Shown one piece after another: positions 15,962 to 24,825 of a stretch of 33,569 nucleotides of DNA (position 1 is its first letter; every line of letters starts with the position of its first letter). The translations under genes were made by a program, and so were the position numbers. The notes under the pieces were generated by a model. It was not told where the DNA came from, made no database searches, and worked only from the letters and a program-made list of their open reading frames with translations. This DNA comes from an uncultured beta proteobacterium (GTDB lineage: Bacteria > Pseudomonadota > Gammaproteobacteria > Burkholderiales > Burkholderiaceae_C): the NCBI GenBank assembly GCA_903828235.1, contig CAIKLM010000087.1, positions 1 to 33,569 on the forward strand, given 5' to 3'.

Positions 15962-17935
15962 ATGCGCCCGAACGCTCTGAAGCTGCGACTTGCCCTTTCC
16001 ACGCCAGCTGCGGCCGGCTTGGGCAAGCTCCGCGAGTACTTCGCATATCACGGAGTCTGGTCGCCGGGTGTGCGTTGTCTGCGGCAGATGACGATCCGCT
16101 CGAAGGTGCTGCTTGTGATGGGCATCCTGGCGGCCCCGATGCTGCCCCTGGCGGGGTACGTGGTTCTTGGCCAGAGTCAGGAGGTAAGGCTCAACACCCA
16201 GCGCCTTGCGGGCATGGAGCTGGCCCTCGCGAGCCTTGGGTTGCAGACCGAACTGGTTGCGACGGCCGCAGCGCTGGACTCTGGTGAGCCGAGGCCGCCC
16301 GACGCCAGGACCAGCGCGGATGCTGCACTGCGCAGCGCGTATCACGAGGCCCTGGATCGCGGCCTCGACATCCGTGAGACATGGGAGCGCGGGCGGGTCG
16401 ACGTCGACCGCGCCATCGCGGCGCCGATCGACCACTCGGCAGCCAGCCAACGCCTGCGGCAGGCAGCGCTGACGGCACTTCAGGATCTGCGCATCCACGT
16501 CATCTACAGCTCGGGCCTGCTGTCGCATGGCGACGGCCCTCTTCAGGCGGCCAGCGAGCTGGCGGCCGAGGTACTTCCCGCGCTGCAAGGGGCCATCGAG
16601 AAGCTTCACCACGAGGTGCACGAGGGGGTGAGCCACGGCCGCGGCTCCGAACCCGACCGGCACGCGCTCGTGCAGCGCCAGGCCATGGCGCTGGCCGACG
16701 TCCTGCGACTGGAACAGCAGGTCCGGCAACACGCCACCATGACCCGGGGTGACCTGGCACAGCAGGTGAAGTCGGTCCGCGACCTCACTGCCATGGTCCA
16801 GCGCGACGTGATGCTGCCGGGCGCAAGCCCCGACCTCACGCCCTTGCGCAAGACCTATCGTCAAGCGAGTGCCGAAGTGAGCCTGCTCCGCCAGAGCCTG
16901 GCGGCGCAGGTGACCGAGCAGTTGCGGCAGCGGCAGTCCGCGGCCGAGGCGATGCGGACGCAGGTGTGCGTCGCGCTCGTGGTGGCGATTCTTCTGTCGG
17001 GCTACCTGACGTACTGCTTCTTCCTGGTCATGGGAGGCGGGGTGCGCCAGCTGCAGCAGCAGGCTCGTCGGATGGCGGATGGCGATCTGAGTGCGAGGCT
17101 GAACCCGTTGGGCCAGGACGAGGTTGCCGTCACCATGAACAGCATGTCCACAGCCTTGACGCGACTCTCCGACCTGATGGGGTCGGTCAGGCAGGGCGTC
17201 GGGGCGGTCAAGCAGGCCTCGGAGGTGGTGGCCGGCGGCAACCGCGACCTCGCCGAACGGAATCTGGCCACGACACGGGCGGTGAGCAGCGTGTTCCAGG
17301 GTGTGCAGAGCAACGCCCAGCAGTTGGCTGCCTGCGGGCACCAAGTTGAGAACGTCGTGGCGCTGGTCCGGGCTCTCAGACTGGAGAGCGCCCGCAACAG
17401 AAAGCAGATGCAGCGCTTGCGTGAGCGCATGGCCTCGCTGCACCACAACAGCGCCGAGATCGGCGAGATCGTCCGCCTGATCGACAACATCGCCTTCCGC
17501 ACGAACATGCTGGCCTTGAACGCGTCCGTGGAGGCCGGAAAGGCCGGCGAGGCGGGACGCGGCTTCGCGGTGGTGGCCCACGAGGTGCGGAGCCTCGCCG
17601 CCCGAGGGGCCGATGCCGTCCGCCGAATCGGGGACATCGTCGGCCGCTCCGCGGAGGACATCGAGCTCAGCCGGGTGCTGGTGGACGAGACCGGCGATGC
17701 GCTGTCCCGAGCCGACCAGCACGTGGACAACATCCACGTTGCCATGGATGACGTGGCCAACCTGTCGCACCAGGGTCGCACGGAGTCGAACCACATCCTG
17801 GAGCAGTTGCAGCTCATCCGGAGCGACGCCGAGCTGGGACTGCTGCGCGTACAGCAGCTGGCCGAGGCCTCGAACGCCCTCCATGCCCAAGGCCAGAGCC
17901 TGGCCTACCGCATCGGGCAGTTTCGGCTGAACTGA
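15962..17935 (+). CDS. Transmembrane methyl-accepting chemotaxis protein
   Basis: This is a 657-residue receptor. A cytoplasmic lead of about 42 residues ([18 protein letters not shown]) precedes TM1 ([20 protein letters not shown]). A helical periplasmic domain follows, then TM2 near residues 336-358 ([20 protein letters not shown]), HAMP and the signalling hairpin with tip [20 protein letters not shown]. The protein ends at IGQFRLN, where typical receptors of this class end, without an added domain. The ATG at 15962 follows AAGGA with 6-nt spacing. An earlier ATG at 15887 and a later one at 16088 are in frame, but the conserved [10 protein letters not shown] lead supports 15962. The hairpin tip departs from the consensus (SVEAGKAG for AIEAARAG). 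Confidence 0.88.
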   Translation: MRPNALKLRLALSTPAAAGLGKLREYFAYHGVWSPGVRCLRQMTIRSKVLLVMGILAAPMLPLAGYVVLGQSQEVRLNTQRLAGMELALASLGLQTELVATAAALDSGEPRPPDARTSADAALRSAYHEALDRGLDIRETWERGRVDVDRAIAAPIDHSAASQRLRQAALTALQDLRIHVIYSSGLLSHGDGPLQAASELAAEVLPALQGAIEKLHHEVHEGVSHGRGSEPDRHALVQRQAMALADVLRLEQQVRQHATMTRGDLAQQVKSVRDLTAMVQRDVMLPGASPDLTPLRKTYRQASAEVSLLRQSLAAQVTEQLRQRQSAAEAMRTQVCVALVVAILLSGYLTYCFFLVMGGGVRQLQQQARRMADGDLSARLNPLGQDEVAVTMNSMSTALTRLSDLMGSVRQGVGAVKQASEVVAGGNRDLAERNLATTRAVSSVFQGVQSNAQQLAACGHQVENVVALVRALRLESARNRKQMQRLRERMASLHHNSAEIGEIVRLIDNIAFRTNMLALNASVEAGKAGEAGRGFAVVAHEVRSLAARGADAVRRIGDIVGRSAEDIELSRVLVDETGDALSRADQHVDNIHVAMDDVANLSHQGRTESNHILEQLQLIRSDAELGLLRVQQLAEASNALHAQGQSLAYRIGQFRLN

Positions 17936-18056
17936 GGGTCTCAGGGCGATGCGGGCGACCGATCGAGGGTCCCGCGGTCTGCGCTGATGTGGGCCTTGGG
18001 GCGTGACCGTGACCTTGGCTTCCGGCTTGGCTTTGGCCTTGGCCGGCCGCCGTGGC

Positions 18057-18074
18057 GGGCGACAGCCGTCGCCC
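18057..18074. repeat. Short hairpin between the convergent mcp genes
   Basis: GGGCGAC (18057-18063) pairs perfectly with GTCGCCC (18068-18074) around AGCC. It lies just past the stop of the minus-strand mcp (18082) and 120 nt past the plus-strand mcp (17935). Neither side has a T run, so it is at best a weak or factor-assisted terminator. The adjoining 17936-18050 is otherwise empty apart from CTTGGC-like repeats. Confidence 0.45.
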
Positions 18075-18081
18075 CTGGCGT

Positions 18082-19425
18082 TCAGAAGCGGTAGGCCAGC
18101 CTCAACCCGCCCCAGTGGCGGCCGTTGACGACGATGGGCGCAGCGGCCTCCTTCATGACGACGAAGTTGCCGCCGCCCATGTCGCGGCGGTAGGTCTGCA
18201 GCAGGAAGGGCCGCTGGTTGCGCGCCGAGGCCAGACCGGTGCGGTCGTTGAAGATGCGGCGGTTGCGGCTGTTGGCCGTGTTCCACGCGACGTCGCCCGG
18301 GCGCTGCGGCTGGTTGTAGCGGGCGTTGTGGCAGGGGATGTAGCCATTGCGGTCCACCGCGATGCCGAACACCACCTTGTCGGACAGCTCCAGCAGCTTC
18401 TCCTGCACCTGCGGGAACAGTCGCTCGGCCAGCGCCACGAAGCGCGTCGTCACCTGGGGCGGGTTGGTGCCGGGTACGGGCTGATAGCGCTCGTCGAACA
18501 GCTCGGACTCGTCGATGGTGCCGGTGCGCAGGGCGTCCTCGAGCAGCCGCGCGATCTGGCTGGCCGCCTGCTGCGCGGCACGGATGCAGGGCGTGTCCTC
18601 GGTCTCGAAACCGCTCTCGGCCACCGCCTCCAGCAGCTGCTCGGAGATTGCCAGGAAGGCCTCGGTACGGTGCAGCGCGCTGCCCAGCACCTGGTTCGTG
18701 CGGTCCATCTCCGACACGATGCGGCCCATCTGGCCCTCCAGCCCCGTGCAGACGACCTGGCTGTCGCGGCTGGCGGCCTCGATGCGGCGCACGCCGGCGT
18801 CCACCTGCTGCAGCGCGCGGTGCACGGCGCCGGGCTCGTTGCCGTCGCGGCTGACCTCGCGCGCCAGCGCGCCGATGCGCGCGTCCAGCTGCTGCACCGT
18901 GCCCATGATGGCCTTGGACGAGACCTCGACCTTGGCGGCCAAGTCCTTGACGGCGTCGGCGACGACGCCGAAGCCGCGCCCGGCCTCGCCGGCGCGCTTG
19001 GCCTCGACGCTGGCGTTGAAGGCCACGAGCCGGGTCTGCAGCGCGATCTGCGTGATCTGCTGCGCCGCGTCGCTGACCTGGTGCAGGGTCTGCACGACCT
19101 CGCCGACCTCGCCGCCCACGCCGTGCACCGCGTCGCCCACCTGGGCCACGGCGCGCAGGCCGGCGGCCACCTCGTCGGCGATGGCCTGCTGCGCACGCAC
19201 CACCTCCTGCAGCTGCTTGGCCAGCTCCTGGGTGGCGCCGGCCTGGGCGGAGGCGGTCTTCTGGGTGTCCTCGATGGCGCCGCGCACCTCGGCCGCCTCG
19301 CGGCCCAGCAACGAGGCCTTGGGCGCCAGCGTCTCCACGAGCTGGCGGCCGTCGCCGGGCAGAGCGGGCGAGTGGGCGGTGGACTCGGGCTCGGGCTCCC
19401 GCCGGAACAGGGACAAACGCCCCAC
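18082..19425 (-). CDS. Soluble methyl-accepting chemotaxis protein with C-terminal sensor-like domain
   Basis: This is a 447-residue receptor without any transmembrane segment. A short basic lead is followed by a helical signalling region whose tip is LQTRLVAFNASVEAKRAGEA. After about residue 330 comes a separate domain (KVVFGIAVDRNGYIPCHNAR, then RPFLLQTYRRDMGGG, ending IVVNGRHWGGLRLAYRF), which resembles cytoplasmic Cache/PAS-type sensors at the end of some MCPs. Several GTG starts overlap the fliA 3' end (19434, 19431, 19425). 19425 is taken because GGGAG lies 8 nt before it; 19431 would give a GTGA overlap with the fliA stop. The gene is therefore translationally linked to fliA. The ligand is unknown, but an intracellular signal is implied. 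Confidence 0.85.
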   Translation of the reverse strand: MGRLSLFRREPEPESTAHSPALPGDGRQLVETLAPKASLLGREAAEVRGAIEDTQKTASAQAGATQELAKQLQEVVRAQQAIADEVAAGLRAVAQVGDAVHGVGGEVGEVVQTLHQVSDAAQQITQIALQTRLVAFNASVEAKRAGEAGRGFGVVADAVKDLAAKVEVSSKAIMGTVQQLDARIGALAREVSRDGNEPGAVHRALQQVDAGVRRIEAASRDSQVVCTGLEGQMGRIVSEMDRTNQVLGSALHRTEAFLAISEQLLEAVAESGFETEDTPCIRAAQQAASQIARLLEDALRTGTIDESELFDERYQPVPGTNPPQVTTRFVALAERLFPQVQEKLLELSDKVVFGIAVDRNGYIPCHNARYNQPQRPGDVAWNTANSRNRRIFNDRTGLASARNQRPFLLQTYRRDMGGGNFVVMKEAAAPIVVNGRHWGGLRLAYRF

Positions 19426-19427
19426 GG

Positions 19428-20141
19428 TCACCACTCCCGCAGCTTGGTGCGCAGCCGGGCGATGCTCTGGCTGTGCAGCTGGCACACGCGGCTTTCGGTC
19501 ACGCCCAGTACGGCGGCGATCTCCTTCAGGTTCATGTCGTGCTCGTAGTACATGCTCATCACGTACTGCTCGCGCTCGGGCAGGTTCTTGATGGCGTCGA
19601 CCAGGGCCTGGCGCATGCGCTGGTCCTGCAGCCGGGCGATGGGGTTCGCCTCCTCGTCGATGACGTGTCGGTCGAGGTAGTCGTCGTCGCCGTCGTCGCC
19701 GCCCATGTCCTCGAGGTAGATCAGCTGCGTGCCGCGGACCTTGCCCAGGAGCTCCTGGTAGTCCTGCAGGCTCAGGCCCATCTCGCGCGCGATCTCGCTC
19801 TCGCTGGGGGCACGGCCGAAGCGCTGCTCCAGCTTGTGCACGGCGGCCTCGATACTGCGCTGGTGGCGGCGGTCGCCGCGGCTCATCCAGTCGTTGCCGC
19901 GCAGCTCGTCGAGCATGGCGCCGCGGATGCGCTGGGTGGCGAAGGTCTCGAATTGAACGCCCTGGCTGGCATCGAAGCGCGACAGCGCGTCGTTGAGGCC
20001 GATCATGCCGACCTGGATCAGGTCGTCGAGCTCCACGTTGGCCGGCAGCTTGGCGATCATCTGGTGCGCGAGGCGGCGCACGAGCGGGCTGTACTGCTTG
20101 AGCAGCGCGCCGGAGTCGAGTTGTCCCTTGGCGGTGTACAT
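19428..20141 (-). CDS. fliA: FliA, RNA polymerase sigma-28 factor for late flagellar genes
   Basis: FliA directs transcription of flagellin, motor and chemotaxis genes. The 237-residue product matches the family length (239 in E. coli). Region 2 is LDDLIQVGMIGLNDALSRFD and QFETFATQRIRGAMLDELR. Region 3 follows (FGRAPSESEIAREMGLSLQD). Region 4 contains LPEREQYVMSMYYEHDMNLK and GVTESRVCQLHSQSIARLR. The ATG at 20141 gives the normal N-terminus. It lies 12 nt after flhG and overlaps the downstream mcp start. Its anti-sigma factor FlgM is encoded at the other end of the window. Sigma-28 sites are readable at 689, 15285, 27207 and 29114. Confidence 0.97.
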   Translation of the reverse strand: MYTAKGQLDSGALLKQYSPLVRRLAHQMIAKLPANVELDDLIQVGMIGLNDALSRFDASQGVQFETFATQRIRGAMLDELRGNDWMSRGDRRHQRSIEAAVHKLEQRFGRAPSESEIAREMGLSLQDYQELLGKVRGTQLIYLEDMGGDDGDDDYLDRHVIDEEANPIARLQDQRMRQALVDAIKNLPEREQYVMSMYYEHDMNLKEIAAVLGVTESRVCQLHSQSIARLRTKLREW

Positions 20142-20153
20142 GGTCGGGGGCCT

Positions 20154-20969
20154 CTAGCGTTGGCCGGCGGCTCGGCGCGTGCCGACGGCGGAAGGGAGTG
20201 CGGGTTTCGGCAGCGGCAGCGGCGCGAAGTGGCCCTCTTCGAGGGCCAGCTGCGCGGCCAGCAGCCGGGCGAGTTCGTGGTCGACGGCCCCGCCGGCGGC
20301 CCCGGCCGCGGGATCGACCAGCGCGTGGTGAACGAGCAGCGCCCCGAGGAAGGCCTCGGCGCAGCCGGCCAGGCTCTGCACGATGGCAGAGGCCCGGGGC
20401 GAACGGGGCGACATGGCCAGCACCAGGTCGAAGGTCAGCAGGTCGCAGCGCGTGGCCAGCAGCTTGGCGCCGGCGTAGGCGTGCTTGATGCTCTCGGGGT
20501 GGTCGGCCCCCAGCAGCAACGGGCGGGCGGAGCGGCGCTTGAAGATGCGGACGAGGTCCGAGGCGTCGGCGTGCAGGATCACCGCGTCGGCGGCGGGGTG
20601 GGCACGCTGCACGGCGTCGATCAGGCCGTCGGCGCAGCCGCGGGTGTCGACGTAGGCGGTGGCCAGTCCGCCTGCGGCGAGGTAGGCCACGCGCGGCGCC
20701 ACGGTCTCGATGCACAGCGCCAGGTCCACCGCCGCCAGCTCGGCCGGCGGCGGGCTGCCGGTGGCGGCGTCCACCACGAGCACGTGGCGGCCCTGCGCGG
20801 CCAGGGCCTGCGCGAGCTGGTCGAGCACCACGCCGCCGAAGGCCACGTGCGGGTTGGCCACCAGCGGCAGGACAGCGCGGCGGCGGCCGCCGAACAGCCG
20901 CCGCAGGCCGTCGGCCTGGTCCAGCGGCATCGGTCGCGACGAGGGGTAGAAGTCGGGCATGGCCGGCAT
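20154..20969 (-). CDS. flhG: FlhG/FleN-like flagellar number regulator lacking Walker A
   Basis: FlhG (FleN/YlxH) is a MinD-type ATPase that controls flagellar number through the GTPase FlhF. This 271-residue product has the right size and position, between flhF and fliA. It keeps the N-terminal FlhF-activating motif DQADGLRRL (residues 17-25). The following P-loop is gone: where FlhG has SGKGGVGKT, this protein reads LVANPHVAFGGVVLDQLAQA. Later MinD-like features are recognisable but weakened, for example RHVLVVDAATG in place of VLLxDADxG, and MSPRSPRASAIVQ. It is probably a pseudo-ATPase that can still stimulate FlhF. The start at 20969 is the first ATG; Met4 and Met14 are alternatives. Confidence 0.75.
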   Translation of the reverse strand: MPAMPDFYPSSRPMPLDQADGLRRLFGGRRRAVLPLVANPHVAFGGVVLDQLAQALAAQGRHVLVVDAATGSPPPAELAAVDLALCIETVAPRVAYLAAGGLATAYVDTRGCADGLIDAVQRAHPAADAVILHADASDLVRIFKRRSARPLLLGADHPESIKHAYAGAKLLATRCDLLTFDLVLAMSPRSPRASAIVQSLAGCAEAFLGALLVHHALVDPAAGAAGGAVDHELARLLAAQLALEEGHFAPLPLPKPALPSAVGTRRAAGQR

Positions 20970-20989
20970 GGCGGGAAGCTGGGGTGCGG

Positions 20990-22681
20990 TCAGGCGTTCA
21001 GCCCGGCCGGGGCCGTGGCGGCCGCCGGCAGGCCGGCGAAGATGAGGTTCACGTCCTGGGCGTCCAGCCGCCAGGCCGCGGCCGGCGCGGCCTTGAGCGC
21101 GCGCTGCACCAGCGCGTTGGCCGACAGCCGGTGCCAGTCCTCGGGCACGCGCTGCCCGTTGGCCACGGCGAGCACCTTCAGGCGGTGGCGGATCATCGCG
21201 TCGAGCGCGGGGCCGAGCTTGACGGCCTCGTCGATCTTGGACAGCAACACGCCGCGGCAGTGCGTGGCGGGGTTGGTGGCGGCGTAGCCGGCGATCTGGT
21301 CCTCGATGGTCTCGCCCTGGGCCGAGGCGTTCACCACCAGCAGCTTCTGGATGGAGCGGTGCGACACCATCTCGAGCAGTTCCCGCGTGCGGCTGTCGCG
21401 CTGCGCCATGCCTGCGGTGTCGATGAGCACCATGCGCTTGGCCGACAGCAGGTCCAGCAGGTCGTCGAGCGAGGCGCGGTCGTACGCGGTGTGCACCGGC
21501 ACGCCGAGGATGCGGCCGTAGGTGCGCAGCTGCTCCTGCGCGCCCACGCGGTAGGCGTCGAGCGTGACCAGACCCAGCTCGGCGGCGCCGTGGCGCGCCG
21601 CGAACGCGGCCGCCAGCTTGGCGGTGGAAGTGGTCTTGCCCACGCCGGTGGCGCCGACGAGGGCGAACACGCCGCCGGCATCCTCCAGCGCCGGTTCGCG
21701 CTCGCCGGTGAGCAGGTTGCGCTCCAGCACGCCGGCGGCCCAGGTGGCCTCGTCAAGGTCAGCCGGCAGGTTGTGCACCAGCTGGCGGATCAGCACCGGC
21801 GAGAACCCGGCGTCCAGCAGCCGCTGCGACAGCTGGGCCTGGCGCGGGTGGCGCTGCAGCTTTTCCATGAAGGCCAGGGCGCCGAAGCGCTGCTCGATGA
21901 GGCCGCGCATGGAGCGCAGCTCGCCCATCATGGCCTCCTGCTCGGCGCGCGTGGCCGTGTTCAGTGCCGGCAGCGGCGCGGACACGCCCGCCGCGACGAT
22001 GGGCGCAGCGGCGGCCGGAGGCCTGGGCAGGGCCGGCTGGCCCGGTGCGGGCTCGACCAGGGCCTCGTGCAGCACGGGCAGCTCGCGCCCGGCCAGCGGC
22101 TGGGCCCCGGCTTCGCGGCCGGCGCGCGTGGCCGCCAGGCGCGAGCGGGCGGCAACGATCGGGTTCGCCGCCGGGACAGGCGGCTCCGCCGGCGGGGGCT
22201 CGGCCGCCTCGGAATCGCCCGCGAGCTCGGCCTGGCGGCGCTTGAGCATGCGCTGGCGCACGTAGTCCTGGAAGCTCAGCGTGCTCATCTGCAGCTGATC
22301 GATGTCGTGCTCGACCTCCTGGCGCACGGTGGCGGGCGTGGCGGCATCCAGGTCGAAGGCCGGCTCCTGGCGCTCGAAGCCGCGGCCGGGCGCGCTGCGC
22401 TCGGGCTCGGCGCGCGGCGCATGCGCGGCACCCGGGCGCGGCCGCGCCGTGGCGGCGGTCTGCGGCGTGGCGGGCGGCGGCGCGGGGGGCTGTGCACGCA
22501 CCGACTCGGCCCCGGCCCGCACCCGCTCCAGCTGGTGGATGCTCTCGGGCGCCATGGCCAGCACCTCCACGCCCTCGGCGCAGGGGCGGGTGCTCATGAC
22601 GACGGCGTCCTCGCCGAAGGCCTGGCGCACCAGGGCCAGGGCCTCGCGCGAGGTGCGGGCGGTGAAGCGCTTGACGTTCAT
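20990..22681 (-). CDS. flhF: FlhF, SRP-type GTPase for flagellar placement
   Basis: FlhF is an SRP-family GTPase that marks the site of polar flagellar assembly. The 563-residue product starts MNVKRFTARTSREALALVRQ, the standard FlhF N-terminus. A long Pro/Ala-rich linker follows (about residues 55-180), then a helical N domain and a C-terminal G domain. The P-loop is VGATGVGKTTSTAKLAAAFA with Lys349. LVTLDAYRVGAQEQLRTYGR, VLIDTAGMAQRD and a later LSKIDEA complete the GTPase motifs. The start overlaps the flhA stop by 4 nt. FlhF is usually paired with polar flagellation, which suggests a polar flagellum here. Confidence 0.96.
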   Translation of the reverse strand: MNVKRFTARTSREALALVRQAFGEDAVVMSTRPCAEGVEVLAMAPESIHQLERVRAGAESVRAQPPAPPPATPQTAATARPRPGAAHAPRAEPERSAPGRGFERQEPAFDLDAATPATVRQEVEHDIDQLQMSTLSFQDYVRQRMLKRRQAELAGDSEAAEPPPAEPPVPAANPIVAARSRLAATRAGREAGAQPLAGRELPVLHEALVEPAPGQPALPRPPAAAAPIVAAGVSAPLPALNTATRAEQEAMMGELRSMRGLIEQRFGALAFMEKLQRHPRQAQLSQRLLDAGFSPVLIRQLVHNLPADLDEATWAAGVLERNLLTGEREPALEDAGGVFALVGATGVGKTTSTAKLAAAFAARHGAAELGLVTLDAYRVGAQEQLRTYGRILGVPVHTAYDRASLDDLLDLLSAKRMVLIDTAGMAQRDSRTRELLEMVSHRSIQKLLVVNASAQGETIEDQIAGYAATNPATHCRGVLLSKIDEAVKLGPALDAMIRHRLKVLAVANGQRVPEDWHRLSANALVQRALKAAPAAAWRLDAQDVNLIFAGLPAAATAPAGLNA

Positions 22682-24825
22682 GTGGCTGATCCGAGTTGAC
22701 CGAAGTGGCCCTGGCGTTGGCCGATGACCGATCCGATGCGGATGGAGTGGGTTTCAGGGATCTCGCTGTGGCCCAGCACCTTCAGGCGCGGGGCCGCGCG
22801 CTTGAGCAGCCGCGCCAGCGGGGCGCGGATGAGGTCGGGGACCAGCAGGCAGGCCGGCAGGCCCAGGTCTTCCTGGCGCTTGGCGGTGTCGGCGGCGCTG
22901 CGGCTGAGCGTGTCGGCCACCGAGGGGTCGAGCGCCGCGCCGTGGGGGCTGTTCAGGGCCTGTGCCACCAGGCGCTCGAGCTCCGGGTCGAGCGCGATCA
23001 CGTCGAGCTCGCGGGTGGCGCCGTAGATCTGCTGCACGATGGCCGGCGCCAGGTGCACGCGGATGCGGCGCGCCAGCTCGGCGGGGTCGGTCACGGTGGC
23101 GGCGTGCTCGGCCAGGCACTCGACGATGGAGCGCATGTCGCGGATGTGCACGCCCTCTTCCAGCAGCAGCTGCAGCACGCGTTGGAGGGTGGCGATTCCG
23201 ACCATCTTGGGCACGACGTCTTCGATGAGCTTCGGGGCCAGCTTGGTGACGTGTTCGACGAGGTTCTGGGTCTCGACGCGGCCCAGCAGTCGGGCCGCGT
23301 TCACTTGCATCAAGTGTGAGAGGTGGGTGGCCACGACGGTGGCGCAATCAACCACCGTAAACCCCGCCATTTGGGCGGTCTCCTTGTGGCGCTCCTCGAT
23401 CCACACGGCGGGCAGGCCGAAGGCCGGGTCGGTGGTGCGCTGGCCGGGCAGCTGCTGCTGGAGCGGGCCGCTGACGCCCCCGGGGTTGATGGCCAGCCAC
23501 TGGCCCGGGAAGGCCTCGCCCTCGCCCACCACGGCGCCGCGCAGCGTGACGCGGTACATGCTGGGCTTGAGGTCCACCAGGTTGTCGCGGATGTGCACCG
23601 GCGGCGGCAGGAAGCCGACGTCCTGCGCGAACTTCTTGCGCACGCCCTTGATGCGGCCGAGCAGGTCGTTGCCGGGGGTGACGCGGGCCTTGTCGACCAG
23701 CGCGATGAGCCGGTAGCCGACCTCCAGGCCCAGGGTGTCCACCGGCGTCAGGTCGTCCCAGGTCGCCTCGGTCGAGGGCGGCTGCACGTCGCCGCCAGCC
23801 GGCTGCGCCGGCGCCTCGGCCGCCCGGCGGCGCGCCTTGTCGAGCTGCCAGGCCAGCAGGCCCAGGCCGCCGGCCACGAGCAGGAACACCAAGTGCGGCA
23901 TGCCCGGCACCAGGCCCAGCAGGCCCACCACGCCGGCGGCCACCCCCAGCGCCTGGGGCGAGTCGAACACCTGGCCGCGGATCTGCGTGCCGATGTCGGC
24001 TTCCTTGCCCACGCGAGAGACCACCATGGCGCTGGCCACGCTGATCAGCAGCGCCGGGATCTGCGCCACCAGCGCGTCGCCCACGGCCAGCGTGACGTAG
24101 GCCTGCGCGGCCTCGCCGGCGCCCATGCCGTGGCTGGCCATGCCGATGATGAAGCCGCCGACGATGGTGATGAACAGGATCAGCAGCCCCGCCATCGCGT
24201 CGCCGCGCACGTACTTGCTGGCACCGTCCATGCTGCCGAAGAAGTCAGCCTCCTCGGCCACCTCGGCGCGGCGCTGGCGCGCCATCTTCTCGTCGATGAC
24301 GCCGGCGTTCAGGTCGGCGTCGATGGCCATCTGCTTGCCGGGCATGGCGTCGAGCGCGAAGCGCGCGCCGACCTCGGCGATGCGCTCGGCGCCCTTGGTG
24401 ACGACGACGAAGTTGATCGTCACCAGGATCGCGAACACGATCAGGCCGACCGCGAAGTTGCCGCCGATGATGAAGTGGCCGAAGGCCTCGATCACCTGCC
24501 CGGCCGCGCCGGGGCCGGTGTGGCCCTCCATCAGCACCAGCCGGGTGGAAGCCACGTTCAGGCTCAGCCGCAGCAGCGTGGCCAGCATCAGCACGTTGGG
24601 CAGCGCCGAGAAGTCCAGCGGCTTCACCATGCGTGCCGAGACCATGATGATCACCAGCGCCAGCGCGATGTTGAAGGTGAACAGCAGGTCCAGCACGAAG
24701 CCGGGCAGCGGCAGCACCATCATCGCCAGCATCAGGATGACGAAGACCGGCAGCACGAGCTGCTTGACGGCGGCGGCGCGGGCGCCGCCGAACCAGGCGT
24801 CGAGCTGTTGCGCGAGGGCGTTCAC
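22678..24825 (-). CDS. flhA: FlhA, flagellar type III export gate protein
   Basis: FlhA is the large inner-membrane component of the flagellar export gate, with a cytoplasmic ring domain that receives chaperone-substrate complexes. The 715-residue product has eight predicted membrane segments in its first 330 residues. It includes LMLATLLRLSLNVASTRLVL and the FHIPEP-type cytoplasmic loop (RFALDAMPGKQMAIDADLNA, GVIDEKMARQRR). The C-terminal cytoplasmic domain includes AHHxxD-independent family features such as LLGRVETQNLVEHV and LLLEEGVHIRDMRSIVECLA. Length is typical (about 690). The start overlaps the flhB stop by 4 nt, and the stop overlaps the flhF start by 4 nt, giving a coupled flhB-flhA-flhF series. 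Confidence 0.97.
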   Translation of the reverse strand: MNALAQQLDAWFGGARAAAVKQLVLPVFVILMLAMMVLPLPGFVLDLLFTFNIALALVIIMVSARMVKPLDFSALPNVLMLATLLRLSLNVASTRLVLMEGHTGPGAAGQVIEAFGHFIIGGNFAVGLIVFAILVTINFVVVTKGAERIAEVGARFALDAMPGKQMAIDADLNAGVIDEKMARQRRAEVAEEADFFGSMDGASKYVRGDAMAGLLILFITIVGGFIIGMASHGMGAGEAAQAYVTLAVGDALVAQIPALLISVASAMVVSRVGKEADIGTQIRGQVFDSPQALGVAAGVVGLLGLVPGMPHLVFLLVAGGLGLLAWQLDKARRRAAEAPAQPAGGDVQPPSTEATWDDLTPVDTLGLEVGYRLIALVDKARVTPGNDLLGRIKGVRKKFAQDVGFLPPPVHIRDNLVDLKPSMYRVTLRGAVVGEGEAFPGQWLAINPGGVSGPLQQQLPGQRTTDPAFGLPAVWIEERHKETAQMAGFTVVDCATVVATHLSHLMQVNAARLLGRVETQNLVEHVTKLAPKLIEDVVPKMVGIATLQRVLQLLLEEGVHIRDMRSIVECLAEHAATVTDPAELARRIRVHLAPAIVQQIYGATRELDVIALDPELERLVAQALNSPHGAALDPSVADTLSRSAADTAKRQEDLGLPACLLVPDLIRAPLARLLKRAAPRLKVLGHSEIPETHSIRIGSVIGQRQGHFGQLGSAT

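Noticed and set aside
15542..18286. A 914-codon open frame on the minus strand
   Set aside because: It lies antisense to the Cache chimera and the mcp at 15962, whose protein families are clear. Its translation is low-complexity Gln/His/Arg/Gly-rich, typical of shadow frames in high-GC DNA.
20984..22699. A 571-codon open frame on the plus strand
   Set aside because: It is antisense to flhF, which has a full GTPase signature.
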